DNA of 64,000 nucleotides from Tyto alba (lineage: Eukaryota > Chordata > Aves > Strigiformes > Tytonidae). Each line of letters begins with the position of its first letter. Positions within the stretch are counted from its first letter, which is position 1. The stretch lies in contig NW_024881282.1 in assembly GCF_018691265.1 (NCBI RefSeq), positions 50,971,122 to 51,035,121 of the forward strand, in the 5' to 3' direction. The notes under the pieces are model-generated. The model did no database searches and was not told the DNA's origin. It worked only from the letters and a program-made list of their open reading frames with translations. Below, in pieces: positions 48,397 to 60,600 of the stretch. The position numbers and the translations under genes were made by a program.

Positions 48397-51300
48397 GCAC
48401 ATATCTGGGAAGAGAAAAGAGACAAAGAGCAGGAGGTGTGAGAAGACAGGTATTAACTGCTGGATATAGCCTGTGGTCACTCTCCTGCAGCAAGGACAAT
48501 CCCCAGATGACACACAGTTGACTCTGCTGAGCCTGGAAAGGCACCATCACTTGATGGCCTCACTGCAGTAAAGCTGTTTTTCCTTCCGAGGGTACCAGCT
48601 GGCTCCTCATTGCCAAAACCTGGCTGAAGATCAGTTTAAAAACCAAGCTATGCTCTTTTTTTTTTTTTTGTGCTTTTCTCTTGTGTGAACTCTTCTTCTC
48701 AATTGTGATTAAAGCCGGGAGCTGAGCAAATGCTGAGACAAAAGGAAAGTGTTGTTTAAAGTACTCTCCACAAGAGAGCTGGAAAAGTACATTTTGGGCT
48801 GTTCTAGCCCAAACAATCCTCATTTTGCTAAGCTGAACTGTGAGAGATTTCAATACTGTGGGCCAAAGCAAATCTCTTATCTTTGTGTACTTGTCAAGAA
48901 TGGGAATTTAGTCTATAAAGAGTGGCTCAATTTGGATTTAGTAAAGAAAATAAAACCAGCATTGAAACACCAGGGAAAGCTACACTTCAATTTTGAAGAG
49001 GCCACAAATGCAAAGGGCCAAATCTGTGATGGGGTGTCAGGACAGATCTGAAAAGAGATCCTGATGCCTGAAGGGGATTGTGGCACCCTAGCCCCAACCC
49101 CTAATCTGCCTAGTTGAACTCCACAGCACCTTGTCTGCTACTAGAAATCTCTCTGAGTCTCATCATTTATCCCACTGAAGGTATTTACCCCCACTGAAAA
49201 GAATTTGGGGTGCCTTATGCCCAATGGCACAGCATATGGAGGAGCAAGGCGCTGCCTGGCTGCTTTCCCCAACTCCCCCTCCCCAGTGTCCTCGGCAGAC
49301 GTCCCGGCCCCTCTCCCCTGACCCAGTCACAGCCTGGTGCCCACAATGCCTGGGGGGACCTGGTAAAGGTTCAGACCCTTTTGGGAGCATGGTCAGAGCA
49401 CTGTGTCATGAGAGAAGATGCCACCCAGGGAGGGCAGGGGCATGACCGTACGGCTGTGTGAAGAGTGACCACCTCACCTCAAGAGAGCAGCCGTTGCAAA
49501 TGCACCACCATAGACCCCCTCTTTGCTGGAAATATTTGGTGCTGAGCCTGCAACAGCCTCAGCCAGAAAGCAGGGATGTACAAAAGCCATACTGTGCACT
49601 GCATCCTCCTCACAGGTCTCTGGGGGAGAAGGTCTCTGAGACCTGTAAAGGTTATGTCATATGTGCCCCAGGCCGAAACTGCCATCTCTGTGCAGAGCCT
49701 GTCAGAGATATGGACCATCACATCAAATAAATTAATGTTAATCTGTGCCCAGAGAGGGTTTCAAATGCTACCACATGGGGCTGTAGGTGGCAGAGCTCCT
49801 GCTTAACCCAGGCAGAGAGCAGCCAAGGGGTGGGCTGCTGAGTAAAGCAGCAGATGCAGATTCAGCAGCAGCTAAAATAACTGGACCAGCAAATTCACAG
49901 CAGAACCCTGAATGTTTTCTGTGCTGAGCCAGCCACAAAGCCTTGTATTAAAGAAACAAATTAGACCTAGAAAAGAGGAGAAATAAAATCCAGAAAGGCA
50001 AAGCTACTGATACAAAAAGAAAAACCAGGGGCTGGCAGTGAAAGGTTTGCAGCACGTTCACCCTGGGACCTCCTGATGGGACTGAGAGGCGGAGGAGATG
50101 CATCAGCAGAGGGGTGCTGTCAGCAGGTGCCCTGCACCCCACAGCAGGGACAGGGCTGCCCCGGGCTGAATGGCCGGGTCTAGGGCTGGGAGAGCCCCTT
50201 TTCCCTGCCCTCCTGGAGGCCTGTGGGGAAATGTTTCTGAGCAATTGTGTGTCCCACCACAAACCAGAGCTTGAGCCTGGTTACTCAGACACCCAGAGCA
50301 GTCCCCTGCAAATCTGGGATACTGCAGCAAGGCACCGATAAACTGCAATATCTGGAAACAATCGTCAAAATTGTTACCTGCGGTCTCCCTCTGAGCACAG
50401 AGGTTTGGGTAGAGGTGGTGGGATAGACGAGCTGAAGAAAAACTGGCAAAGATTAATTTTGCAGAGAAGGTTGTACAAAACAAGGATTTTAAAGCAGTTC
50501 TCCCTCCCCACAGAAACATTTATCAATCATGTATAAGGGGTTGTGATAAAAATCACATTCATAAATGGGAGAATGGGCAACTGCTAATCCTTACTTTAAA
50601 AGGGAGGGGATGCAACTGTGAAGAAAAAAAAAAATGCAACTTATAGAACAAGAGACTGGAAGCTGGTGACAGCTTAGGACAATTTAGTGGTTCATCCACT
50701 CAAAATCCTTCTGAGTAAGAGATGTCTGCCCCAAGCACCCTAGCCTTGATGTTGCACGCAGAGCCACAGCTCAGGGACTTTTGTTGCCCACCTCACCTCA
50801 TCTGCCAGGGTCCTTGTCTGCTACAGAAGTCTTTTGTAAAGGGCAGTGCATCATTTTATTTTTCAAACTGTCCCTTGTACAACCCTGCCTTTTTCTTCCA
50901 TGGGGTTTCTAAGTGCTACAGCCACCTAGAGAAAGAGGGGAAGCACTTAATCTCTGCTACTAAGATTCACAATTAGACATTGTAACACTACAAACAGTCA
51001 GTCAGTCTGGGGAGACTGTCTGATTATGCCATTAAACATCATTAAAATGTTGGATTTAAAAGAAAAACCCTTATCCCTGGAAAAACTCATTAAAAAGTCG
51101 TTATTAGGTGGGACCACCATAGCAGAAGGAGGTAGGTGTTTGGGTAATGGACCTTGCATATGCACAGAAGGACCTCCTGGTGATGCCATTACGATGCAAG
51201 ATTACAGTGGCTAAACAAATTCAGTGCCAATCTACGGAGACCCCATTGAGTTACAGAAATGAAGCAAGGTTCTGCTGTGCAGAAGTCCCTCTACTACTCA

Positions 51301-54080
51301 CAAAAATAAAACAAATATATGCATATTGTCTCATAAAGTGAACCTCACACCTTTTCCAAAGTTCCTACATGCCAGCAGTCAGAGGGTGCTGCAAATTTGT
51401 GTGCACAACCAGCACAGAACAAACACCAGCAGCACATACTGGTCAGGACATCTGTTTTCAGTTCAAAATGTCTTGATAAGGTATAATACACCTAAATATG
51501 CCTAGGTGCTTTTAGACTACCATCAGCAAATGGGTAGGTGCATAGAAAAGAAACATATAGCATCATATTTTACTAATAAAATATGTTTACCCTGTTCTCA
51601 TTAAATACCAAACTGGCTTCACCTGGGAACAATTTTTCTGAGTGCTTGGCATGGCTGTGCCCTGTCCTCATGGGAAGACACGTACACTTGGTGCACTGTG
51701 ATGAACATGACTGTAGTTTGCTCAGAGCACAGGACAGCTGCAAAATCCCCTGTTTCCTTAGATTGACCATGGTATCTCCCATCCATCAGGGCCCTGTGGC
51801 CAAAGAATATGCTAAAATCTGGTAACTTTTGTTTTTAACCAAATTGTTTGTTGCGCACAAAGTCACAGTTGTATTTACTGCCCTTAAAGCTGTTTGATTT
51901 CTCAGCTGAACCCTGTTCAGCTGTGGAGGTTGCTGGGGGGAACTGAAGGCCCTGGAGAGCTGCAGTTAAGATGACGGAGGCTGAACCGGTGCGTGATGCT
52001 CCCAGCTGTGACCCTGCTGCCTGTTCTGAAAATGCTCTCATTTAAATGAAATAAAACATCTTCAACAAATGTGTGCAAATGCCTGGTCTCAAAAATTCCT
52101 GAATCAGTAAAAGATAAGGTAACACATAACCCTTTTCTTCCCTGCACTGTGTCCAAGGGTGCCCCGCTCCCTGCAGATGTGGCAGCCCTGGCACAGCAGC
52201 GGGAAGCCCAGTGTTGCATGCTGTGTTCACCAGGGTTTTTTTTCTGGATAACATCTGCTTCCCATTAGTCTGATAGTTTACATCTATTTTACAGAAAACC
52301 AGTAACCATACTGTTGTGGTAGCTGCAACAGAGCCTGGTAAATAATAACCATTTTAATGACAAACAAACTGGAGCTGCTTTTGTTTACTACTTCCATCCA
52401 GCTGCAGTCATCAGCAAAAAAACTGTGCAAAAGCTCAGGCAGGTTTACTGTTACATCCAGAGGAACTCCTGAAGCCATCCATCAGTTCACAGGCATATTT
52501 TTCTACCCATTTCCAAACCCTCTGACATATTCACAGGAAAGGTCACCATAAACTGGCTGTTCATTCACCTGGGTTGTGGTGACCCAAATCCCTATGACTG
52601 CTGGCAGCCAAGCAACCTGTGCTTCTGTGTACACCAGCAACAATTTAGGGGAGAGGACCTCACCTCTTTCTGTGTTTGTATGGGAGATGTTCCCTTCGGG
52701 TTTCAGAAGTGTTTCTTGTGCTCACGGAGTCAAATATTGGTCAAGGTAGGAGTTACCAAACTGCACATAAAGTGCAGGCTGTTGTTCCACTTTTGAATGT
52801 ATTTATAGTATTTCAATAGTGGTGTGATTAAATATGTAAATAGAGTGGATCCAAGTTTCTTGGAGCATAACTTCACAATTTAGCTTTGACTATAGCCCGA
52901 AAGAGCTACACATGAGCAAAGCACCATTTGAGGAGAAAACCTTTGTTAAGTGGGCTTGCCTGGGAACCTCCCTGACCCAGGTGGCTCAAAGGGAGGGCTG
53001 GCCACTTGCCAGGATTTGTCCTATTCTTTGAAATAATTCCCAGAGTAACTTCAGGAAACTTCCTTGCTCTTCTGCATAAAAAAACCCCACTTTTCCTTAT
53101 AAAAGGTTAAGCCTTAAAATACCCACTGGGGAACAGACATTGGAAGCAAATGACATTACAGACCAGCTATCGGTGGCCTGAGGAGGAAGAGGACTGGATG
53201 GCAGTAAGAAATAAAACCTCTCCTTGCATTTCCATAGACCTCTTTCTTTCCACTTACAATAAATGAGCCCGTAGCGCTAAGCTAAGACAGATCACTTGGG
53301 CCTCCTCTGAAATATCCAAGTTATTTTAGCAAGGTGGTGAGCAAAGGTGTGAATTCAGCCAAGGTTATCAACGTGGACAAGCTGCTGACTTGACAGCTCT
53401 CCAGGCAAGCTGTGCTTGGACCTGTATGAAAGTTAGCTGTCTACCACATCTTCAGTGTGAAGCTGATTGTATGGACTGGAATGCTTCTTCCAGAACAAAC
53501 ATACCACTGACTTAAGGTTTTCAGCCCAATTTGCTCAGGGAGAAGGAGAGCATTACTGCAGGAGGTTTCTCACTAGGTTTGTCGAGACCAGTGTACATCT
53601 GTCAAACAATTCCTCACCAAAGGGTGCATTAACCCAATTAAATTATGTGTATACCCACAGCACCTGGAGAAACCTCAATTACAGCTTCAGATACCACTGT
53701 AATATTTAGCTGAATTAGCTTTTGTTGCTGTTAAATGTTAAGAAAAAGGGGAATAAATGGGAACTGCCTTCATGCCCTTAGGGGTGCAGGTGTGGAATGG
53801 ACATGATTAGTACATGAAGGGGACTCTAGATGCAAACACAGGCCTGTATTTACTGTTGTGGAACCCTATATGCCATATTCTACACTTAAAAACGCTAAAT
53901 TTAAGAATCCAGAAAATCATGCTAGCCATAAAGATATCAGGCATAAAGATATCTTCAAAATTATTATATTATTAACAAAATTATTTAGTTGCATTCTAGT
54001 TTGAAGGTTTTGGTTATTCTCCACTCATGTTTAGGGCTTTTTGTGCTATCAGGAAGAAATCTGGGTAGGGCAATGTAAGC
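48397..54080. other. Unique non-coding DNA, no gene recognised
   Basis: About 5.7 kb. The frames present (for example 50103-50519 on -, 138 codons; 49210-49461 on +; 51917-52219 on -) overlap each other and lack domains. T14 occurs at 48656-48669. A second CTCF-like motif lies at 49779-49793. Around 53926-53955 a 15-base word containing cataaagatatc is repeated in tandem twice. Confidence 0.6.
49779..49793 (+). promoter_or_regulatory. CTCF-like motif
   Basis: GGCTGTAGGTGGCAG contains the AGGTGGC core followed by AG, as in the CTCF pattern, but mismatches it in the upstream CCA part. It shares the 11-base word TGTAGGTGGCA with the motif at 15526, in the same orientation. Weak evidence for insulator function. 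Confidence 0.2.
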
Positions 54081-54252
54081 ATAGATCACAGAACTAGGGC
54101 TGGAAGAGATGTCAAGGATCATGTAGTCCACCCTTCACCCTGATGGCTGGATTCAGCACTACCTAAACTACTTCTGTCAGATGTAGAATTGGATGGTTCT
54201 TACAGATCTCCAGAGATCTCTTCAGAGATTCCATAAATGCAGTTTATTCCCA
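54081..54252 (-). mobile_element. Old truncated CR1 LINE 3' fragment
   Basis: Read on the minus strand this is the last part of a CR1 element. On the + strand it runs from atagatcacagaactagggc through ctggaagagatgtcaaggat, catgtagtcca and gagattccat to gcagtttattcccag, the order of words found in old reptile/bird CR1 3' regions. It is heavily diverged and lacks coding sequence. CR1 copies are typically 5'-truncated, as here. Subfamily cannot be set by eye. Confidence 0.75.
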
Positions 54253-54456
54253 GTTGTGACAGACATGCTGTCTGAATAGAGAATGAACGGGAAAGTCCAA
54301 GAGAAATAGTAGAAGAATCAGAGTGGTTAATAGCATCTTTCTTAGCAGATCATGAAGATCACATCACACCTACAAGGAGCTTCTCCAGACTCCCAGACTA
54401 AGAAATCAAGGAACTACCTAAAACAGGAGACGGCCTACAAAGACACTAAGAAAAGT

Positions 54457-54480
54457 CATTAAGAGGTGATCCTCTTAATG
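54457..54480. repeat. Perfect 10-bp hairpin
   Basis: CATTAAGAGG (54457-54466) and CCTCTTAATG (54471-54480) are exact reverse complements around the 4-base loop TGAT. Short, but perfect and with a tight loop. No run of T follows and no gene is adjacent, so a terminator-like role is not suggested. Confidence 0.9.
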
Positions 54481-54606
54481 CAATCCAAGTTGGAGGTCAG
54501 GGTGGTGGCTGCAGAGGACGGCTCCTGAAGAAACATCCCAGTTAGCAGCAGAGAGAAAAACAGTGGGTGAGGCAGTGGGTTAGGCTTGTGTACTCAGCAC
54601 CTCCAA

Positions 54607-54650
54607 CAAACCTTGCCCTAATGGCTTTCACATGCTCAGGGCAAGGTTTG
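54607..54650. repeat. Perfect 13-bp inverted repeat (hairpin)
   Basis: CAAACCTTGCCCT (54607-54619) and AGGGCAAGGTTTG (54638-54650) are exact reverse complements with an 18-base loop. Up to four more pairs (ctcc with gggg, one of them G-T) are possible below a two-base bulge. This is shorter than a typical microRNA precursor stem, which usually has about 25-30 pairs. It could be a remnant of a small inverted-repeat element. Confidence 0.9.
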
Positions 54651-57600
54651 GGGGCTTGTAGTTTCCATCAAAGCAGAGAAAAGAAAGTACATTTATGTGT
54701 ATGCTAACAAATGTAGATTCAGCATTTGAAGCCACTCTGCTGTGTCCACACAATTAGGTCAGCAAGGTATATACACCTGCTGAGAAATGCAACTCCAGTG
54801 GCACAAAACAATTATATTAGTGGCAACTGAATCTCTGGCATATTAACATCCTTCATAAGACGCTACCCAGGAAATATGCAGTTTAAGCAACGTTAATGAG
54901 TTTATCAAGACAACCATAACCTGAAGACAAATATTTCCTTTCTTCTGTTATTCCCATATTAAGATTATACGCGTGATGGGAATGAATCTCCAGTTCACGC
55001 ATATTTTATCAGTCTGCAAGCAGGGGCTCTTGCAGTGTACTCAACCTCCTTCCTTACAAAGGCACATTTTCCAGGTCAGGGTAATTTCACTAACCTGATG
55101 TGGAAGGCGAAACTGTGGTGCTGTAAAATATATTCTTTCCTTAGCACCAGGCACTGATCCAGCTCCTAGTACCAAAATCACAGTGATGGGCACTTAATTT
55201 TTTACTGCTGTGAGTAAATATAGATGTTCAGAAAATTGTTCCTAATTGCAGGTTGGTTTGGCTGCGTTTCTGGGGTTTGTACCTCCGCTGAATATTAAAG
55301 TCCAGCCTCTCAGATACAGTCAGCTCCATTGTCATCAATATTGGGCTTGATACCTGCAAGTCTACAAAGAATCTAGGTTAACAACAGGCTGGAGAATACT
55401 GCCTTGGTACCTCATTTACCATCACTTGGTCCTTACAGGCCACAAGTGCCTGTGTTATTAGTCCAACAGTTTTATGGGGTTAGGCAGTCCTTTATGAGCT
55501 GCTAATCACTTGATAATGCTGAATTATGTCAGGCTATGATATTTTGTATAGCACTGCCTGGCAGCTTTGCAGCCCAGCCGGGCGCCCAGCCCTAGCTCAG
55601 AGGCACTGCCCGGCAGAGGTGCTTAACCAGGTGGCTGCAGCACAAGGTGATCCCTGGACCCATGTTTTCCTTGCGGGGCTCCCACATACAGCACAGTGCA
55701 CCCGCGGGAAGCCTGGGCATCTTTCATGTCCCCGCTCCAGCATTCATCCATCGCAGCCTGCCCCGTAAGCCCCGTGCAGTTGGAGCAGAGACCTGACAAC
55801 TTGCTCTGCCCGGCGTGGGGGATCAGGAGAGAGGCTATGGTGCTGCCAGCGTGCGTGCCATGGCCCTCACACACGCAGGCAATACAGGTGGCACGTCTGG
55901 TTCCCTCAATAGCGGGCACGCTGCTGGATCCATGCAGAGGACACAGATGCTGGTGTGCAGCTGGGCCAGGGCATGGAGATAGCCAGGGTGGGCAGGATAT
56001 GTCCTGGGAGAGGAAGGGATCCCTGAGAGAGGTGGGCAGGAGATGACACAGCACTTGGGAGAGGGTATCCAACCACTATCACTGTGTCCTTGCCCAGCAC
56101 CGTGTTGCTTTACAAGGTGTTAATTTTCATTCTGGCAGATTGCACCAATACAGGTAACATCCAAAGGTTATTTATTATGTATATGGTGCTGATCACTCCA
56201 GACTGTGTCACACACACAGTGCCCTGTGTGCCAAATTCAGCATCACTGCCATGACTGCAAACATCTGACCTCCACATGGAGAGGGCAGTGGCGAACCCAG
56301 TCCTTCAAATGGTATAAAAACTGCGTGGAAAGTTATTACTTTTGATCACTGTTTTCTTTTTTCTTAGGGACTACTAAGAAAAAGAGGGTTTGTGTTAACA
56401 TTATTACCACTTTCTGGAAAGCGGAAGGCAGAGGTATATTATCTATGTACTAAACTCAGGCTTGCTGCCGCGACTCAGCAGCAGGGATAACACCAATAAG
56501 CTTTGTGCCACCAAGCAAGCCAAAATCAGGGAGACTGTCCCATAGGGCAGGTAATGGAATAGATGGAGTGACATCCCTTTCACTTCTTGGTACCTTGCAT
56601 ACAACCCATGGCCCTTCAGGTGATAGTTTCCAACTCTGCCCTCCAAAACGTTGGCAGAGAATTTGGGTTTCCTACCAGCGTTCCTGGCTTTTTTCCTGGT
56701 TATCCTCCATGGACCTGGCAGACAGACCTCTCCGCAACTGCCACCAGATTATAGGCTGAGAGCTTCCCCTCAGAGGCACCAGTGGGAAGATTTCACCAGC
56801 AACAAGCACTCAGGTGGGCAGGGAGCAGGATGGTTGTTCCTCACTAAGATTTTCTTTCCCTTCTTTATGTCCCAGCAGGATTAACCATGCAGTAAGAGTT
56901 TAAGTTCTAGAACTGGCTACACGATCCTCGATTTTGAGCTCTGGTCAAAAAGGGGTAATCATATAGAGAAATTATCAGAAGAAAGGTAATCTTTTTTCTC
57001 AGCTGGCAGTGGGAATTCGCCCTCAGTCCCTGATTATAAGCACTGACGTGGACAGGCCACTTTAGTGAGAGGTGCCCCTATAGGTACTGCTGCTAAATTC
57101 CTACTTACAGCTCCAGTAAGCAAGCAAAATTAACAGCAACTGAAGGTCTTCCAATGCAGAGCCAAAGGCTTTTGGTTAAGATGATCACATCATTTGTTCT
57201 GAGAGTTCAGTTTTTAACATCAGTGTGTTTATTATAATCCACCATATGGATTTGTCTTGGATTTAATACTTAGGGAAAAGGTTTTTTAAGTTTGGAAAGA
57301 GAGCTTAAGAAATACAGGACTTCAACAACAAGACATGAGATGAGATGATTTGTAATATGTGCAGGATATATCTATTGCTCTCAGCCTGGCTTTCATTTAA
57401 GAAATGGATATTAGCATGTGGAAAGGGCTCAGTATCACCTCCTTTTCTTTAAAGAGGAAACATTTCCATTCCTGCTTTAAATTGTTCCTGCACATTCTTG
57501 GCTGTCACATCAGCTCTGCTGTCATCAAACTGGATTCAGGTGCACAGCTGGCGTGACCCTGCAGGAGCTTTGCCCCAGCTTTCCAGGAGTGTTAATAAAA

Positions 57601-60600
57601 TCCAAAGCTGGGCCTTGGAGATTTTCCTCGCTCCAAGTAAGGGTAGAGGCAACTGTATTAGAGGGGGGAGATGCAATTTCTGAGGCAGAAGTTAATTCTA
57701 ATAAGTAATTGTTATTTCCATCTCTCAACAATGCTTTGATCTTTTTGATGGTGCTCAGCATGGAGAAATAAGGCTTGGCACGGCTCCAGGCTCAGCAGGC
57801 GTCTGGAGACTCTGCCTTGCCTAGCTCCACACAGGGGTGAAGCTCCAACCTCCGGGAGAGCTGCAGGGAGTAACCCCTGCCTCTCGCAGAGTCGTGAGCT
57901 CCCAGGGCATCGGGAACACCACTGGAGATGGGGAGGAAGAAGAAGAGCTTCCCTCCATGAGCTCTTCAGCTCCAGGGGGGACCCAGACCCTCCTGTTCCT
58001 GTCAAAGGCAAAGTATCAAGGGCATCTTGCCCCGGGAGAGGCAATAACTCCTAAAACAGTCTGCTACAGAGCGCCTGAGGGCACGGAGCAGGCGCACATG
58101 TTCTCACTGAATGCCTCATCCAAAATACAACGTGTACCCCAGACCTGACAATGTATTGATTTTCTAGATTTAAAATAAAGCAATGTCACACTCTGACACA
58201 TCCTGCCCTCCCTGGACCACTGAACCCCCATTCCAGTGACTGCTGCCCTTGTTTATACAGACATCAACCTCTTACAGAAGTCAGTTTGCAGAAGCTGCAT
58301 TTTACAAGGGATGTTGTAATGAGGCAAAACATGCCTAAAAGGAACTGATCCTCTCTGGTCTGCAAGCTGACTAAACGTGGTTGCTTAACCCCTAGGACAA
58401 GAAGAAGAACTCCATTATTTGAATGCCATTTTCTGGAAGCAATTTGCATTTTTAGGACACGCTCATGATGTTTGCTTAGCTTTGGACTTGCTGAAAATTT
58501 GTAATAGGATGCCAAAATACCATGGTCATATGCTGTTTTTTCATGCCACACAATACAGACCACAAATGAAAAACAGCAAAGCAGGAATCAGAAAAAAAAG
58601 GGTATTTGGCCCACCATATCCAAACCTTTGTGCGAGCCACTGCTCTTCATGAACATCCTCAAAACAAGGAGAGGATCCATCCATACATCAGATGTTAGTG
58701 TGAAATGACATTCCATGAATTACACAAAAATAACCTAGTCCTACAGAGCTCAAATCAAATTGAGTTGCACTTTCATCTATAATTAGTACTTTCACGTTTG
58801 CCAACAAGACCCCAGCAGCACTGGTTCCCATTGGAAAACTCTATATAAAATCCTAACAAACAGCCCAGTAAAATTGTTATATTTGCTGGTTTTCATCTCC
58901 AGCTTGGACACATCAGAGGTTGTATCAGGCTGCACTGAGACAGCATGCTGTTGCAACATGAAAAGCATAAAAACAGCACCAAATGTTTCACTCAAAGGCA
59001 GCCATTTATACTATTCTCCTGGAGACAGACAGCTATTTTCTCATTATTTAAATAGGACCCAAACCCTGTAAGAGAAGCTGCAAGTAACGGCCTCCTTATG
59101 TCTCTACAAAGGAGGCTTCCCTAGTTGCTGGCACTGAACCAGCTCTCATTTGACAGCCACACTATAATTACATCTGGGTCAGGAGGCATAAACTGACAAA
59201 TTTTATTTGGAAACAATAATTGGGAAAAGAAGCAATAACTAAGCAGAACTAATAATTTGGGATACATTTTGCCCTCCTAAAAAGGCTTTTCACAGATTCA
59301 TATTAGCATAGGAATCAACATAAAATGCACACCCTGAAGAGTATGTGAGAGAAACCATGCTAGAAAAAATAAGCATAACCAGAAAAATATGTAATGAGCG
59401 CTGAACTCTCGGCTGAATGCTCCAGAGTGGGGAAGTGAAGCAGTAGCCTTAGAGTTGCTGTAACAGCTGGGGGATTTGGCCCGTCTTATAGGAAAGACAA
59501 AGTTCCCTTTTCCAGATATCTGGGAGACAAGACACCAACCTGGTCACCCATTTTTTGCTGAATTCAGTGCTGATTTCTGAACTCTTGATAATTACATTGA
59601 CTAAATGGTTATACCTCTAAAGTCGCTTATTGCGAATTGCAGCAAGGTGTCTGGGCACTGGTTACCATACCCTAGACCACAAGATACTTGTGGAAGACAA
59701 TTTTTCTTCCATGTTTTTGGACTTTCTGGTAATTCAAGCAGATGCCTGACTGAATGAGATCATCAGTGACTGAGCTGCGGCAGTAACATACATTTATAAA
59801 AGCAGTGCCAAGAGGCCAGTAAGGATCAGGAAAGATGGTTATGATGGTATTACTAGCTGTTTGGCTTGACTTTCTGTGTGAGGGATGCTAGCCGATTATT
59901 TCAGTGTACAGGCTATTTCTTGTGCTATGAGACATAAATTTGGTCTAATAAGTACCAAACAGACATGGAAATGAGACTTTTCCTGCACATACCTGCTGCA
60001 GACCAAGTGCCCCTCTGGGGTTTTCAGCACACCTCCCTCTCCTTCAGCTTCACAGCCACAATGTGGGCAGAGCGGGTGGTCACATCCGATGTGTAAAGGT
60101 GAGCAGTGTGACACCTCCAGTGTGACCCTGTGGAAAAAAAAACGTCCCAAATAAGCGAGTGTGAAGATGATGCCATTCTGAGTGTGCCATGGAGACCAAG
60201 TGCTTCAGTAGGCCATATCAAGGAGAAGCCATTCATGGTTTGATACACTGCTAAAAGCCCATGGCAAACACAGCCCTGACCCTGCCCCAGGAGCAAAACA
60301 GAGAAGTTCTTCAAATCCCAGGATAAGGAGAGAATTTTTACAGTAGAAATTATGAGCTCTGCTGTTTCTGAGACAGGTTAGCTTCAGATGTGTTTTGAGA
60401 AAGTTTTCTTTACCTGTGAGGGACTTGTAATACCAGGCGTAAGATCTTCTCCCTGCTTTGTCAGGGAGGCAGATGAGACATCGGCTGAACAAGAGAGAAG
60501 TGGTTGCTCTGTCTCACTTTGCTGTGGGTGTAAAGCAATGCAGTATAGGTCATACCTGTGAGATGCAGCCACTCACTCATGTTGGCTCCTGGACTGGAAA

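Noticed and set aside
48088..48513. Proline-rich 141-codon minus-strand frame
   Set aside because: Its composition simply reflects the G-rich repeat-like block on the opposite strand.
55623..56072. 149-codon minus-strand frame overlapping a 116-codon + frame
   Set aside because: Antisense overlap in a GC-rich patch without domains; no sign of splicing or promoter.
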